The notes under the pieces were generated by a model. That model was given only the letters and a program-made list of their open reading frames with translations, was not told the origin of the DNA and did not search any database. Made by a program: the position numbers and the translations under genes. A stretch of DNA of 64,000 nucleotides from Halobaculum halobium (lineage in GTDB: Archaea; Halobacteriota; Halobacteria; Halobacteriales; Haloferacaceae): positions 744,001 to 808,000 of the forward strand of contig NZ_CP126158.1 of NCBI RefSeq assembly GCF_030127145.1, given 5' to 3'. Below are positions 8,138-16,764 of this stretch, one piece after another (within the stretch, counting starts at the first letter, position 1; every line of letters starts with the position of its first letter).

Positions 8138-9213
8138 AGGTTCCCCTGATTGTACTCGTAGTAGAGGTACGGGCCGATGATCGACAGCGCCATCAAGAAC
8201 AGGATGATCGCGATCGCCGACGCGTACGCCCAGTTGTTCGTGCTGTACGCCTCACGCACCATCTTGGTCGCGAGGATGTCCGCCCCGTTGGGCGGCCGGT
8301 AGCCGCTGACGAGCGAGTACAGGAAGTCGAATGCCTTCAGCGCGAACACCATCAGGACGATGGCGGCGCTGATCGTCGACCCCTTCAGCTGCGGGATGAT
8401 CACCCGCCAGTACATCTTCAGCGTCGACGCGCCGTCGACGCGGGCGGCCTCGTAGTGCTCGGTCGGGATCGCGCGCAGCCCCGCGAGGTACACGACCATC
8501 GTGTACCCCGAGAACTGCCACACGAGCGCGAACACCACCGCCCATAAGACGAGCGAGGAGTTCCCGATCCAGTCGACCGGGCCGATCCCCACGGTGCCGA
8601 GGGCGATGTTGACGACGCCGTTGTTGAAGTTGTACATCCACAGCCAGAACTGCGCCGTCACGACAAACGAGAGACTCATCGGCAGCAGGTAGATGGTGCG
8701 GAACGTGTTCTCGAACCGGATGTTCCGGTCGATGAGGATCGCAAGCACCAGCCCGACGGCGAGCGCGACCGTGGTGAACCCGACGACCAACAGGAACGTG
8801 TTGACCGTCGCGTCGATGACGCCCGAGTCGTTGACCGCTCGGACGTACATCTCGAAGTCGAGGTCGGAGTAGTCCGGGCCGACGAACCCCTTGTAGTCGG
8901 TCAGCGAGATGACGAAGTTCCACGCGATCGCGCCGTAGACGAACAGCCCGACCAGCAGGAACGGCGGCAGCCAGAAGGGGGCGGACTCGGTGAAGTCCTC
9001 TCCGAACCGCTCGTTGAGTCGGTCTCGGAAGCCGTCGCCGCCGGCGGCGGTGCCGCCGTCGGTCACGACTGCCCCCGCTTCGGTCGCGGCCGCGTCGCCG
9101 GTCGAAACCGGGTCGTCGTCGCGCTCGGAACCAGCGCCGACGTCGTCACTGTCGGCGTCACCGTCCGCGGCGCGCCGGAGCCTGGTTCGAGCCGTCGAAA
9201 GAAAATCGCGCAT
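8134..9213 (-). CDS. Sugar ABC transporter permease, MalF type
   Basis: This 359-residue permease begins with a long acidic, low-complexity cytoplasmic region of about 85 residues. About six membrane helices follow, starting near FWLPPFLLVGLFVYGAIAW. The EAA loop is YEAARVDGASTLKMYWRVIIP near residue 260. It pairs with the MalG-type permease that overlaps its stop codon. The unusual length comes from the acidic N-terminal extension, as is frequent in haloarchaea. The gene starts ten bases after the binding-protein stop. Confidence 0.94.
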   Translation of the reverse strand: MRDFLSTARTRLRRAADGDADSDDVGAGSERDDDPVSTGDAAATEAGAVVTDGGTAAGGDGFRDRLNERFGEDFTESAPFWLPPFLLVGLFVYGAIAWNFVISLTDYKGFVGPDYSDLDFEMYVRAVNDSGVIDATVNTFLLVVGFTTVALAVGLVLAILIDRNIRFENTFRTIYLLPMSLSFVVTAQFWLWMYNFNNGVVNIALGTVGIGPVDWIGNSSLVLWAVVFALVWQFSGYTMVVYLAGLRAIPTEHYEAARVDGASTLKMYWRVIIPQLKGSTISAAIVLMVFALKAFDFLYSLVSGYRPPNGADILATKMVREAYSTNNWAYASAIAIILFLMALSIIGPYLYYEYNQGNL

Positions 9214-9223
9214 GGGAACGCGC

Positions 9224-10513
9224 TCAGTTACTGACGGCGTCGATGAAGCCGTCGGTCGCGGCCTCGACGTTGTAGGGGCCGGTGAACTCGCTGGAGATCA
9301 CGTCGTTCAGCGAGGACCGCTGGTCGGCCGTGATACCAAGCCCGTGCTGGATGTTCGGCGGACGCTGGTCGGCGTCGGCGAAGTCCTCGGCCGTCTGCTG
9401 GAGGTACGGCCCGAACTCGCTCATGTCGACGTCCGTCCGGGTCGGGATCGAGCCCTTGTACTGGTTGAACGCGACCTGTGCGGCCTCGCCGCCGACGAAC
9501 TCCAGCCACGTCCGCGTGTTCTCGGGGCTCGGGTTGTTCGACGGGTAGAGGAACGAGTCGAAGTGGAGGGTGTACATGCCCTCGGTGCCGGGGAACGTCG
9601 TGAAGCCCCAGTCGCTCTCGTACTCGAAGTCGTCGGCGTTGCGGTAGGCGCCGGCCGCCCAGTTACCCTGGTGGATGAACGCCGCCTCGCCGTCGATGAT
9701 GTTCTGGTTCGACTCCGTCAGCCCGATCGAGGCGGAGTCGTCGTTGATGTAGTTCTCGAAGATCGTCGCCAGCGACTCGAAGGCGCCCTGGATGGCGTCG
9801 CGCGACGGGTCGCCCTCGACGAAGTTCATGTACTCGTCGTAGCCGGCCTGCCCGAGGAGCGTGACGCCGAACAGCTGCGTCTTCGTCCAGGTGCCGCTGC
9901 CGCCGTGCGTCATCGGGGTCGCGTCCGTCTCGCTGGCGACCGTCTCCAGCGCGTCGACGAGCGCGGAGACGCTGTTCAGCGAGGACGGGTCGACGCCCGC
10001 ATCCTCGACGACCGAGGTGTTGTAGAACAGGCAGTTCAGCCGGTGGGAACCCAGCGGGACGGCGCGGAACGCGCCGTTGTACTGGTGGAGATCGACCGCC
10101 TCCTGCACGTGACTGTCGGTGAAGCCCGCCTCATCCCAGAGGTCGGAAACGTCACCCAGCACGCCCTCGTAGCGCGCGAGGTTGGGGCCCGGCCAGTTCG
10201 CGAACGAACTCGGCGGGTTGTCGTTCTGCAGCCGGTTAGCCACGACCGCGTCGAGGTTCTGGTTGCCGCCCCCGCCGATGGGGTTCATGTCCAGTTCCGT
10301 GTCCGGATACTCCTCGTTGAACGCCTCCTCAAGCGCCTCGGCGGCCGTCGCGCCGTCGCCGCCGGTCCAGCCGTGAAGCACCTCGACCGGCGCGTCGCCG
10401 CCGCCACCGCCGCCCATGCCCGAACAGCCCGCCAGTCCGACCATGCCGGCAGCCCCGAGGGCGCCCGCGCCTTTCAGTACGTCTCGTCGGTTGAGTTCCG
10501 TGTCCTTCATCAT
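9224..10513 (-). CDS. Sugar ABC transporter substrate-binding lipoprotein
   Basis: This 429-residue binding protein delivers sugar to the permeases. Residues 8-13 (LNRRDVLKG) form a twin-arginine motif, followed by a hydrophobic stretch and the lipobox LAGCSG near residue 29. It is therefore a Tat-exported lipoprotein anchored outside the membrane. A Gly-rich linker precedes a family 1 extracellular binding fold containing EVLHGWTGGDGATAAEALEEA. It is the first gene of the operon and has the best promoter. Two adjacent ATGs are possible starts; the difference is one residue. Confidence 0.94.
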   Translation of the reverse strand: MMKDTELNRRDVLKGAGALGAAGMVGLAGCSGMGGGGGGDAPVEVLHGWTGGDGATAAEALEEAFNEEYPDTELDMNPIGGGGNQNLDAVVANRLQNDNPPSSFANWPGPNLARYEGVLGDVSDLWDEAGFTDSHVQEAVDLHQYNGAFRAVPLGSHRLNCLFYNTSVVEDAGVDPSSLNSVSALVDALETVASETDATPMTHGGSGTWTKTQLFGVTLLGQAGYDEYMNFVEGDPSRDAIQGAFESLATIFENYINDDSASIGLTESNQNIIDGEAAFIHQGNWAAGAYRNADDFEYESDWGFTTFPGTEGMYTLHFDSFLYPSNNPSPENTRTWLEFVGGEAAQVAFNQYKGSIPTRTDVDMSEFGPYLQQTAEDFADADQRPPNIQHGLGITADQRSSLNDVISSEFTGPYNVEAATDGFIDAVSN

Positions 10514-10554
10514 CGTTCCTCCGTGCGTGGAGTCAGCTCACGATTTCGGTAGCG

Positions 10555-10568
10555 AGTACTTAAGACTT
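10555..10568 (-). promoter_or_regulatory. TATA-like promoter of the sugar ABC operon
   Basis: Read on the minus strand this is AAGTCTTAAGTACT, an AT-rich island in GC-rich DNA about 45-55 bases before the binding-protein ATG. Transcription would start about 25 bases downstream, giving a leader of roughly 20 bases. Confidence 0.6.
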
Positions 10569-10600
10569 GTCGATATTTACTCCACTGCGAATGAAATTTT

Positions 10601-10620
10601 GGTACAACAGTCGTTGTACC
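10601..10620. promoter_or_regulatory. Perfect palindrome, candidate operator of the sugar ABC operon
   Basis: GGTACAAC and GTTGTACC are exact inverted 8-bp arms with a 4-bp spacer (AGTC). The element lies just upstream of the TATA-like box, where haloarchaeal activators usually bind, and after the stop of the helicase gene. A TrmB-type sugar regulator is a reasonable guess at the ligand-sensing partner, but none is encoded next to it. Confidence 0.65.
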
Positions 10621-10669
10621 TCTCGAATTCACGGGTCCAACGCTGCGGGAACGGTGACGGGACTCGGCG

Positions 10670-13126
10670 TCAGCGTGCGCCGGCCGCGCCGTCGCTTGAC
10701 GGCGTTCCGGGGATCGACTCGTCGGTTCCGGCGAGGGCGTTCAGCAGGGTGACCGCCTCCGGCTTCGAGAGCGGTTCGTTCGCGTTGCCGCAGTGGGGCG
10801 ACTGGACGCAGGCGGGACAGCCGCCGGCGCAGTCGCAGGCGGCGATCAGGCGCGCCGTCCGCGCGAGCAGACGGTCGGCGTCGCGGTACGACTCCCGCGT
10901 CAGCCCCACGCCGCCGGGGTAGCCGTCGTAGATGAACACGGTCGACTGTCCCGTGTGTGGGTGAAACGGCGTCGACACGCCGCCGATGTCCGCACGGTCA
11001 CACAGCAGGTCCAGCGGCATCAGCGAGATGGAGCCGTGTTCAGCGGCATGGATGCCGCCGTTGAAGCCCGCGTCGCTCCGCCCGGCTTCGGCGGACTCGC
11101 GGGTCGCGTCGCCCCCCGCTCGGTTCGAGACCTCGCTTCGCTCGGCCTCGCTCGCCAGTTCGCGCATCTCTCGCTCCACGTCCGAGGGGACGGTGTAGTA
11201 CAGCGCCCGCGTCCGTAACGTCGTCTCCGGGAGGTCGAGCGCCTGCGACCCGATCGTCTCGCCGGTGGAGCCGTCCTTGCGCTCGAACCCCGTGATCTGC
11301 TCGGTCACGGTCACGTCGGCGAACCGCACCTCGGTGTCCTCGCGGGCGTCGAGCGGGCGGCTCCGCAGGTCCTCGTTCACGACCACGTCCTTGTCCGTCA
11401 GCACCCGGGTGTAGTAGTCGGCCCAGGTCGGCCGCAATCGGGCCACGTCGCGATCGAGGTCCAGCTCGTCGACCTCGTAGGTTTCGCCCTGGTGGTGGTA
11501 GACCGCGCCCGGGTGGGCGTCGCGCAGGGCGTCGCCGAACGAGAGCGACGCGATCACGTCGCTACTCCGGGCGTCCATCAGGTCGATTTCGCGGTCGTCG
11601 ATCGTCCGGAGGCTCATCGAGTGCTGTGCGCTCCCGGGGCCGTCGTACGTCCAGCGAACCCCGCGGGAGGTGTCCATCCGTTCGAGGGTGCCGTCGGCCT
11701 CCAGCGACTCGACGATCGACTCGAAGGAGTCGCCGAAGTGCGACTCGTCCTCGGGGCGCAGCCAGTTCTCGTCGGCCGCGCTGGCGACGTGGCTCGGCAG
11801 CAACTCCCCGTTCTCGGGGTCGACCATCGCGCGCTCGGGGTCGCCCTCGAACAGGTCGTCGGGGTTATTGACGAGGTACTGGTCCAGTTGGTCCTCGCCG
11901 GCGACCATGACCACGAGCGCGTCGTCGGCGCCGCGGCCGGCGCGGCCGGACTGCTGGAACGCCGACATCCGGGTTCCGGGGTAGCCGTCGAGGATCACGG
12001 CGTCGAGGCCGCCCACGTCGACGCCGAGCTCCAGCGCGTTCGTCGACCACGCGCCGGCCACGTCGCCGGAGTGCAGCCCCGATTCGATCTCCCGGCGACG
12101 CTCGTCCGTCAGGCTCGCCTGATACGCCTCGATCTGTCCCGCGAGGTCGTGTTCGCCGCGCTGGCGCAGCTCCTTCGCGGAGTCGCTCGCGTAGCGCTCG
12201 GCGGTCTGGCGCGCGCGGGTGAACACGAGCGTCTGGTACCCCTCCTGTACCAGATCACAGAACAGTCGCTTCGTCTCGGTGTGGCTCGACCGCCGTCGAC
12301 CGGATTGCTGGTCCGCCTGCCGACCTTCGTACTCCGCCGGGTTCCACAGCAGCCAGTGGCGCGGCCCGCGCGCGGAGGCGTCCTCGTCGACGAGCGTGAA
12401 ATTCGACTCGGGGCGAGCGGTCACTCGCGCGGCGTGTTCGACGGGGTTTCCGATGGTCGCCGAACAGCACACGAACTGCGGGTCGGCGCCGTAGCGCTCG
12501 CAGATGCGGTTCAGTCGGCGCACCACGAGCGCGACGTGGCTGCCGAACACGCCCCGGTAGCCGTGCACCTCGTCGATGACGACCGTCTCCAGGGACCCGA
12601 AGAACCACTCCCAGTGCTTGTACGCCCACGGGAGCAGCCCGTAGTGGAGCATGTCCGGGTTCGAGAGGAGGACGGTCGGCTGGCGGTCGCGCACGTCGCG
12701 CTTCTTCGCCTTCGACAGCCGCCCGGTGTACTGCTCGACGGAGACGCGAGACCCGAACCCGAGTCCGTGCGCCAGGTCCGAGAGCGACTCCTCCTGATCG
12801 GCAATGAGCGCGTTCTGCGGGGCGAGATAGAGGGTGCGACCGCCGTGGTCCATCGCCCGCTCGAACGCCGGGACGGTGTACGCGAGCGACTTCCCGCTGG
12901 CGGTGCGCGTCGCGAGCACCACGTCGTCGCCGTCGCGGATCGCCTCGACGGCGCGCGACTGGTGGTCGTACAGCGACTCGATCCCTTCGTCTGCGAGCGC
13001 GCTCGCGAGTCGGGGCTCCAGTTCCACGTCGGCGACGGACGCCTCGCGACCGGGAAGGGTCCGCCGGTCGGCGATCTGGTCCTCGTAGTAGGGTCGCGAG
13101 CGGAGCCACTCGACGGTGTCGTCCAC
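10670..13126 (-). CDS. DEAD/DEAH-box helicase with DUF1998 domain (Hrq1/YprA-like)
   Basis: This 818-residue superfamily 2 helicase has Walker A ATRTASGKS near residue 75 and the DEVH box VIDEVHGYRG near residue 185. Motif III is CCSATIGNP, and motif VI is SGRAGRGADDALVV in the C-terminal RecA domain. A C-terminal DUF1998 region holds a Cys cluster (CDCAGGCPACVQSPHCG) that probably binds zinc or Fe-S. Members of this group (Hrq1/YprA/MrfA) are 3'-5' DNA helicases in repair. It is transcribed alone, with the sugar operon promoter beginning just after its stop. Confidence 0.92.
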   Translation of the reverse strand: MDDTVEWLRSRPYYEDQIADRRTLPGREASVADVELEPRLASALADEGIESLYDHQSRAVEAIRDGDDVVLATRTASGKSLAYTVPAFERAMDHGGRTLYLAPQNALIADQEESLSDLAHGLGFGSRVSVEQYTGRLSKAKKRDVRDRQPTVLLSNPDMLHYGLLPWAYKHWEWFFGSLETVVIDEVHGYRGVFGSHVALVVRRLNRICERYGADPQFVCCSATIGNPVEHAARVTARPESNFTLVDEDASARGPRHWLLWNPAEYEGRQADQQSGRRRSSHTETKRLFCDLVQEGYQTLVFTRARQTAERYASDSAKELRQRGEHDLAGQIEAYQASLTDERRREIESGLHSGDVAGAWSTNALELGVDVGGLDAVILDGYPGTRMSAFQQSGRAGRGADDALVVMVAGEDQLDQYLVNNPDDLFEGDPERAMVDPENGELLPSHVASAADENWLRPEDESHFGDSFESIVESLEADGTLERMDTSRGVRWTYDGPGSAQHSMSLRTIDDREIDLMDARSSDVIASLSFGDALRDAHPGAVYHHQGETYEVDELDLDRDVARLRPTWADYYTRVLTDKDVVVNEDLRSRPLDAREDTEVRFADVTVTEQITGFERKDGSTGETIGSQALDLPETTLRTRALYYTVPSDVEREMRELASEAERSEVSNRAGGDATRESAEAGRSDAGFNGGIHAAEHGSISLMPLDLLCDRADIGGVSTPFHPHTGQSTVFIYDGYPGGVGLTRESYRDADRLLARTARLIAACDCAGGCPACVQSPHCGNANEPLSKPEAVTLLNALAGTDESIPGTPSSDGAAGAR

Positions 13127-13230
13127 GGTGATCGTGGATGGGGGCTGGCGCGCTTACCGGTTGCGGTCGGTCCGGGTCCGACCCCTGACGGCTCAGGGGC
13201 GTCCCGCCCGCGAGTCGGAGACGCCCCGAC

Positions 13231-13683
13231 TCACTCGCGGTCGTCGCCGCCGTCGGCCGCCGGGAGCGCGACGCCGGCGTCGCGGGCCAGCGCGACGAGG
13301 CCGACGCCGTCGTACACGTCGACGGGCGCGGCGCGGGCGCGGCGGGTCGCGTCCGCGTCGACCTCGTCGACGGTCGCGAGCACGGCGAAGGAGAGCCCCC
13401 GCTCGGCCGCGAACGCCGCGAACTCGTTCACGTCGTCCAGGGTCACGGGCGTGCGTCGGAAGCTGACGACCGCCCGCTCGTCCGGGGCGTCCGCCCCCTC
13501 GCGCACGAGCGACAGCTCGACGGTCCCGTCGGGGGTCGCTGGCGCGACCGTCGCCTCGTACTCGGGCCAGATACCGCCCAGCCGCTCGGCGAAGGCGGCG
13601 AACTCTTCGTCGGGGAGCGCGGCGAGTCGGTCGGCCGGGTGGCGCACGTGTCCGTTTTGTGGCGCGGTGGCGAAAAACCGCAT
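13231..13683 (-). CDS. Mrr-like protein with degenerate nuclease residues
   Basis: This 150-residue protein matches the layout of an Mrr-type restriction-endonuclease domain in its second half. That layout is a strand pair (VELSLVREG), a strand ending VVSFRR, PVTLDDVNEFAAFAAERG, then VDVYDGVGLVALARDAG at the place of the usual ELIDGEEL motif. Active Mrr domains have D...QxK; here the Q-x-K strand reads SFRR, so the catalytic Lys is missing. It is therefore probably inactive or a binding domain. It is divergent from ogt and downstream of nothing obvious. Family assignment is by pattern recognition only. Confidence 0.6.
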   Translation of the reverse strand: MRFFATAPQNGHVRHPADRLAALPDEEFAAFAERLGGIWPEYEATVAPATPDGTVELSLVREGADAPDERAVVSFRRTPVTLDDVNEFAAFAAERGLSFAVLATVDEVDADATRRARAAPVDVYDGVGLVALARDAGVALPAADGGDDRE

Positions 13684-13747
13684 CGGTTCGGCCCGCCGGT
13701 CCCCCGATCGCCGCTGGGTTGATTACGGCCCCGCCGTCACCACCGGT

Positions 13748-14272
13748 ATGGACCCGACGGCGAAGCGAGCGGCGTACGACGACCCGGTGACGCTCGCGGT
13801 CCCCGGCGGGCGGCTTACGATCGACGCGTCGTACGTCGGCGCCGAGACCGAGGAGATCAGGCGGCAGGCGCGCGAGTACCGCGAGGGGAACCGGACCGCG
13901 TTCGACCTCCCGGTCCGGTACCCCGACGGCTTCACCGGGCGGGTGATGGGCGCGATGGCGACCATCCCCTACGGGGAGACGCGGACCTACGGCGACATCG
14001 CCGCCGACCTCGACAACGCGCCCCAGTCGGTCGGCGCGGCCTGCGGACGCAATCCCGTCCCGCTGATCGTTCCGTGTCACCGCGTCGTCGCCGTCGAGGG
14101 GCTCGGCGGCTTCTCCGCCGAGGGCGGCCCCGAGCTCAAGCGACACCTGCTCGACCACGAGCGGAGCGACTCCGTGCAGGCCACGCTCGACGGCGGCGGT
14201 CGCGCGGCCGATCGGGGCTCGGGGGCCGACTCGAGTGGCGGAGCCGACGAAGACGCCGGACCCGACCGATGA
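13748..14272 (+). CDS. ogt: Methylated-DNA--protein-cysteine methyltransferase
   Basis: This 174-residue suicide repair protein removes O6-alkyl groups from guanine. The acceptor Cys is in the canonical IVPCHRVV motif near residue 120. The helix-turn-helix YGETRTYGDIA and the NPVPLIVPCH context are intact. The last 30 residues are a low-complexity acidic tail. The ATG at MDPTAKRAAY is chosen because the fold follows directly; a long open frame upstream is antisense to the helicase. It overlaps the next gene in an ATGA, forming a two-gene repair unit. Confidence 0.95.
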   Translation: MDPTAKRAAYDDPVTLAVPGGRLTIDASYVGAETEEIRRQAREYREGNRTAFDLPVRYPDGFTGRVMGAMATIPYGETRTYGDIAADLDNAPQSVGAACGRNPVPLIVPCHRVVAVEGLGGFSAEGGPELKRHLLDHERSDSVQATLDGGGRAADRGSGADSSGGADEDAGPDR

Positions 14273-14721
14273 GCGAGGCCGGCACCTACACGCTGGTGTT
14301 CGCTGTCCCCGACCCGATATCCGTCGAAGTCGGCGCGCTCGGCGTTCGGGAACTGTCCGCGGGGGCGTACGCCTACACGGGGAGCGCGCTGGGCGCCGGC
14401 GGCTTCTCGCGGATCGACCGCCACCGTCGGGTCGCCGCCGGCGAGCACGACGTGCGACACTGGCACGTCGACTACCTCGGCGGCCACGAAGCGGTGTCGC
14501 TCCCGGCCGTCGAACGCCTCAGCGGCGGCCGTGACGAGGAGTGTCGCCTCGCGTGCACGGTCGCGGACGCGGCCGCCGAGCGCGACCCGGTCGCCGGGTT
14601 CGGAGCCTCCGACTGCGACTGCGCGTCCCACCTCGCGCGGTTCGAGGGCGTCGCCGCCGCCGAATCATCCGTGACGGCGGCGTACGACGGGCTCCGGGAG
14701 CACGACGCGATCCGCGAGTGA
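14269..14721 (+). CDS. GIY-YIG nuclease-like protein, DUF123 family
   Basis: This is a 150-residue protein of the DUF123 group, a variant of the GIY-YIG nuclease fold often fused to or beside endonuclease III. Its core includes YTLVFAVPDP, GAYAYTGSALG and HWHVDYLGG. Later Cys residues (DEECRLAC, ASDCDCASH) may bind metal, as in relatives. It starts inside the stop codon of ogt, so the two are translated together. This suggests a role in repair of damaged bases. Biochemical activity of DUF123 proteins is not established to my knowledge. Confidence 0.9.
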   Translation: MSEAGTYTLVFAVPDPISVEVGALGVRELSAGAYAYTGSALGAGGFSRIDRHRRVAAGEHDVRHWHVDYLGGHEAVSLPAVERLSGGRDEECRLACTVADAAAERDPVAGFGASDCDCASHLARFEGVAAAESSVTAAYDGLREHDAIRE

Positions 14722-14781
14722 ACCGCTGGCTCGTCCGGCCGCTGACGGAGCGCTTTTGCGGGCGGCCGCGTACCCGACGGT

Positions 14782-15941
14782 ATGTTCCCGCCGCTCGCGT
14801 ACCTGCAGTGGATCGAGGGGCGCCCCGAAGCCGCCGAGCACGACCTCGGCACCAGTGATCTCAGACGCCTGCCGGACGGCGACCCGGACGATCCCGTGCC
14901 GCCCCGGCTCCGCGGGCTCTCGGAGCCGGAGACCGATCGATCGCTGCGCGAGCGGGTTGCCGCCGAGTACGGCCTCGACGAGGCGAATGTGCTGCTCACG
15001 GCGGGCGCCACCCACGGGGGTTTCTCGCGGCCGCGACCGCCGCCGCGCTCGCCAGCGAGCGCGACGATGGCGACGCGACCGACGGCGGCCGAACCGAGGA
15101 GGACGGTCCCCGTCCGTGCGCGCTCGTCGAGAAACCGGGCTACGAGCCGCTGGTCGAGACGCCGCGCGGGATCGGCAGTGGCGTCGCGCGCTTCCGTCGA
15201 CCCGGCCCGGAATACGGGCTCGAGCCGGACCGCGTCGCGGCCGCCGCCCCCGACCTGTCGGGGCCGCTCGCGCACGTCACGGTGACCAACCGGCACAACC
15301 CGACCGGCACGCTGACCGATCGCGCGACGCTGGCTGCGACCGCCGAGGTCGTGGCCGACCACGACGGGTACCTGCTCGTCGACGAGGTGTACGCCCCCTA
15401 CACTGTCGGTAGTAGCGACGACGAACCCCCCGGCGGCGCCTTCGGCGGACCGACAGGCGCCGGACTGCCGGCGACGGTCACCGTCGGGTCGCTCACGAAG
15501 TTCCACGGCCTAGCCGGCCTCCGTGTCGGCTGGATCACCGGACCCGAGGAGTTCGTTGAGCGCGCGCGAGAGGTGGAACAGCACGTCCCCGGGCTCGCCG
15601 CGCCCACCGTCGCGCTCGCCCGGCGGTTCTTCGCCCACCGCGACGACCTGGTCGCCGACGCCCGCGACCACTGTCGTCAGAACCACGACCTCCTTGCCGC
15701 GTTCGTCGCCGACCGCGACGATCTCGTGGGAACCGTCGAAGCGGGGTCGCCATTCGCGTACCTCGAACACGAGCGCGCCGACGGCGACGCGGTGAGCGAG
15801 GCCGCCTGGGAGGCGGGGGTCCTCGTCGTCCCTGGCCGGTTCTTCGAGTTGGACGCCGGCGTGCGCGTCTCGCTGGGGCGCGCTCCCGACGACTGCGCGG
15901 CCGCGCTCGACGCGTTCGGACGGGTGTTAGACGAGTTGTAG
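14782..15941 (+). pseudogene. Class I/II PLP aminotransferase with a one-base frameshift
   Basis: Two frames join into one fold-type I aminotransferase of about 386 residues. The first frame runs from MFPPLAYLQWIEG to AGATHGG. After a run of five G at 15016-15020 the protein continues one frame over as FLAATAAALASERDDG, then VEKPGYEPLVETPRG. This second part has the NPTG motif, the cofactor Asp and Tyr (LVDEVYAPY) and the PLP Lys in SLTKFHGLAGLRVGW. One extra G would restore the gene. It is either a true recent mutation, a phase-variable tract or a sequencing error. Substrate unknown; it follows the repair pair after 60 bases. Confidence 0.88.
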
Positions 15942-16030
15942 GCGGGATCTGCTACCCGACGGATGTGGCCACGACCTGCTGTTCGACACACCGTGAACGA
16001 TTCCGCCGCGTCATGCGTGCGTCTGACGGA

Positions 16031-16040
16031 TGTTTTTACC
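16031..16040 (+). promoter_or_regulatory. TATA-like sequence upstream of the HalOD1 gene
   Basis: TGTTTTTACC stands out from the surrounding GC-rich DNA. It would place transcription start near 16062 and leave a leader of about 95 bases before the ATG, long for a haloarchaeon. Nothing else is seen in the 215-base gap. Confidence 0.35.
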
Positions 16041-16156
16041 CTCACAGGTCAACCGATTGTCTCATCAGGGTCGCCGAAGGCCGGGATCGCGGTACGGGGT
16101 CGTCACCTGTGTCGCGGTCGCCGCGCCTCGCAGGCGGTCCGACCCACGAACCAACG

Positions 16157-16456
16157 ATGACACAGCCATCAGTGCTCGAAGACACCGAAAGCGGCATCCA
16201 CGACACGATCGACGCCCCCCGAGACGGGGGAGCCGTCTCGGGGGTCGTTCGCGCCGTCGCGGCGGTCGACGGCGTCGACCCCGTGGATCTGGACGCGACC
16301 ATCGAGGAAGCGATCGACGCCGACGCGCTCGAATCGCTCGCGCGTCACGACGCCACCGACTGGCGCCTCGAGTTCCCGCTCGGCGACCACGCGATCGTCG
16401 TCGAGGGCGACGGAACCGTCCTCGTCGACGCCAGCGTCTTCCCGAACCGCTTCTGA
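16157..16456 (+). CDS. Stand-alone HalOD1 output-domain protein
   Basis: This 99-residue protein consists of one HalOD1 domain, a haloarchaeal module normally found at the C-terminus of two-component response proteins. The pattern SGVVRAVAAVDGVDPVDLD, then a run IDADALESL and a final beta hairpin (HAIVVEGDGTVLVDAS) is typical. With no receiver or PAS domain attached, its input is unknown. The ATG at MTQPSVLEDTES is chosen because upstream residues in frame are not HalOD1-like. The domain is presumed to bind a partner or ligand; no function is established. Confidence 0.85.
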   Translation: MTQPSVLEDTESGIHDTIDAPRDGGAVSGVVRAVAAVDGVDPVDLDATIEEAIDADALESLARHDATDWRLEFPLGDHAIVVEGDGTVLVDASVFPNRF

Positions 16457-16488
16457 GCGCCAGTAGGTCGCGGTGCGGCCGACTGCGC

Positions 16489-16692
16489 TCAGTCAGCTCT
16501 CTCTTCCTCGTCGTTCGCGCGGTACCCCTGCCCGAACGAGTACCCCGCGATCAGCGCGACCACGGCGAACAGCCCCAAGACGAGTCCCGCAGCGCGGTCG
16601 GCGAACGGGACGCCGTCGAGCGATCCCGTGAGATACAACGCGGTGAGGACGGTGAGAAAGCCGAACAGCGGGAGGGCGATGAGTCGGTTCAT
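16489..16692 (-). CDS. Small two-helix membrane protein
   Basis: This 67-residue protein has two hydrophobic segments, LIALPLFGFLTVLTALYLTG near the N-terminus and LVLGLFAVVALIAGYSFGQG after residue 36. They are joined by a short acidic loop and followed by a charged tail (RANDEEERAD). It looks like a haloarchaeal small membrane protein of unknown function. It stands between the HalOD1 gene and the 2-hydroxyacid dehydrogenase, convergent with the former, with no detectable motif. Confidence 0.65.
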   Translation of the reverse strand: MNRLIALPLFGFLTVLTALYLTGSLDGVPFADRAAGLVLGLFAVVALIAGYSFGQGYRANDEEERAD

Positions 16693-16764
16693 ACCGACGG
16701 CTGGGTACGACTCCTGTTAACAGTATCGCGGCGAGGAGCGGACCGAGTGGACGGTGACGACGAG

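Noticed and set aside
11492-14272. A 926-codon open frame opposite the helicase
   Set aside because: It is antisense to a well-conserved helicase; its protein is Arg/Val-rich with no domains. Only its last 174 codons, in the same frame, are real (ogt).
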